A stretch of DNA of 64,000 bases from Ahaetulla prasina. Its lineage: Eukaryota > Chordata > Lepidosauria > Squamata > Colubridae. The stretch is from assembly GCF_028640845.1 (NCBI RefSeq), contig NC_080541.1, positions 4,088,435 through 4,152,434 on the forward strand, in the 5' to 3' direction. How positions within the stretch are numbered: the stretch's first letter is position 1; every line of letters starts with the position of its first letter. Below are positions 63,590 through 64,000 of the stretch, piece by piece. Position numbers and translations under genes: made by a program. Under the pieces are notes generated by a model, which worked only from the letters and a program-made list of their open reading frames with translations, had not been told where the DNA came from and ran no database searches.

Positions 63590-64000
63590 TTATTTATTTA
63601 TTTTGTCAAACACAACAGTATATATAAGTATAAGCATGAAATAACCATACGAATTGAATACAACCAAAGGGAACATTAGGACAGGAATGGTAGGCACGCT
63701 GTTGCTCTTATGCACGCCCCTTACAGATCTCTTAGGAATGGGGTGAGGTCAATAGTAGACAGTTTTTGGTTGAAGCTTTGGGGATTTTGGGAAGAGACCA
63801 CAGAGTCAGGTAGTGCATTCCAGGCATTAACAACTCTGTTACTGAAGTCATATTTTCTGCAATCAAGATTGGAGCGGTTCACTTTAAGTTTAAATGTATT
63901 GTGTGCTTGTGTATTGTTGCAATTGAAGCTGAAGTAGTCTTCGACGGGAAGGACATTGTAATAGATGATTCTATGAGTTAAACTCAGGTCATGTCGAAGG
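63590..64000 (-). mobile_element. CR1-clade LINE (second family), cut by window end
   Basis: 3' end TTTATTTATTTTGTCAAAC, then the complement of the ORF end (STIDLTPF..-like) and upstream. Continues beyond 64000. Confidence 0.85.

Overview
This is a nuclear window from a squamate reptile, most probably a snake. The evidence is the repeat content: CR1-family LINE 3' ends that run into (AGAAT)n microsatellites (the 'Snake1' type), Sauria-type and L2-tailed tRNA SINEs, BovB (RTE) pieces, GATA/GACA arrays like the Bkm satellite of snakes, and many small hAT elements. No prokaryotic genes, CRISPR arrays, rRNA or functional tRNA genes are visible.

Only one host protein-coding gene can be supported: ARC (activity-regulated cytoskeleton-associated protein), + strand, uninterrupted CDS 4099-5328 (409 aa). 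A TATA-type promoter lies at about 3569-3643 and a serum-response-like CArG/Ets/CRE-like cluster about 0.9 kb upstream (2696-2786). The 3' UTR seems to be split by introns (exons at about 7304-7465 and 8612 to about 9050, AATAAA at 9027), as in mammals; those introns hold hAT MITEs and an inverted Penelope-like module.

The other ~55 kb is a gene-poor, deeply nested transposon graveyard. 0.6-2.3 kb: Tc1 relic > SINE > LINE. 9.7-17.6 kb: CR1 fragments with hAT MITEs, an L1 tail and six solo-LTR-like units, one inside another. 18-26.5 kb: a 60-bp-arm inverted repeat, Penelope-like relics beside (TA)n, an LTR whose TATA box holds a MITE, and a four-level nest at 22.4-23.5 kb. 27.2-29.2 kb: an apparently perfect 1,005-bp tandem duplication. 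29.7-30.5 kb: a long polypyrimidine tract. 33.4-34.7 kb: SINE, solo LTR, Penelope-like ribozyme module. 38.7-40.7 kb: a GAG-rich VNTR and a decayed endonuclease domain of an RLE-type LINE. 41-44 kb: GATA/GACA array and a 13-copy 117-bp minisatellite derived from a palindromic MITE. 44.6-50.5 kb: triplicated LINE tails, a split Penelope GIY-YIG reading frame and more solo LTRs. 54.5-58.7 kb: a near full-length but broken CR1 (minus) with zinc-finger/esterase ORF1, endonuclease and RT. 60.97-63.47 kb: a 2.5-kb hAT element with perfect 8-bp target duplications holding an L2 and a GATA/GACA array. The window ends inside another CR1-type LINE.

The most interesting signals are (i) hammerhead-ribozyme-like cores of two types in Penelope-like relics, one with every core block matching; (ii) an ARC protein ending in a PDZ-ligand-like tail and lacking the middle cysteine of the CxCxC motif; (iii) the composite activity-response-like element upstream of ARC; and (iv) many insertions whose target duplications can be read directly, giving a relative chronology. 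All repeat boundaries were read by eye; family names are from recognition, not database searches.
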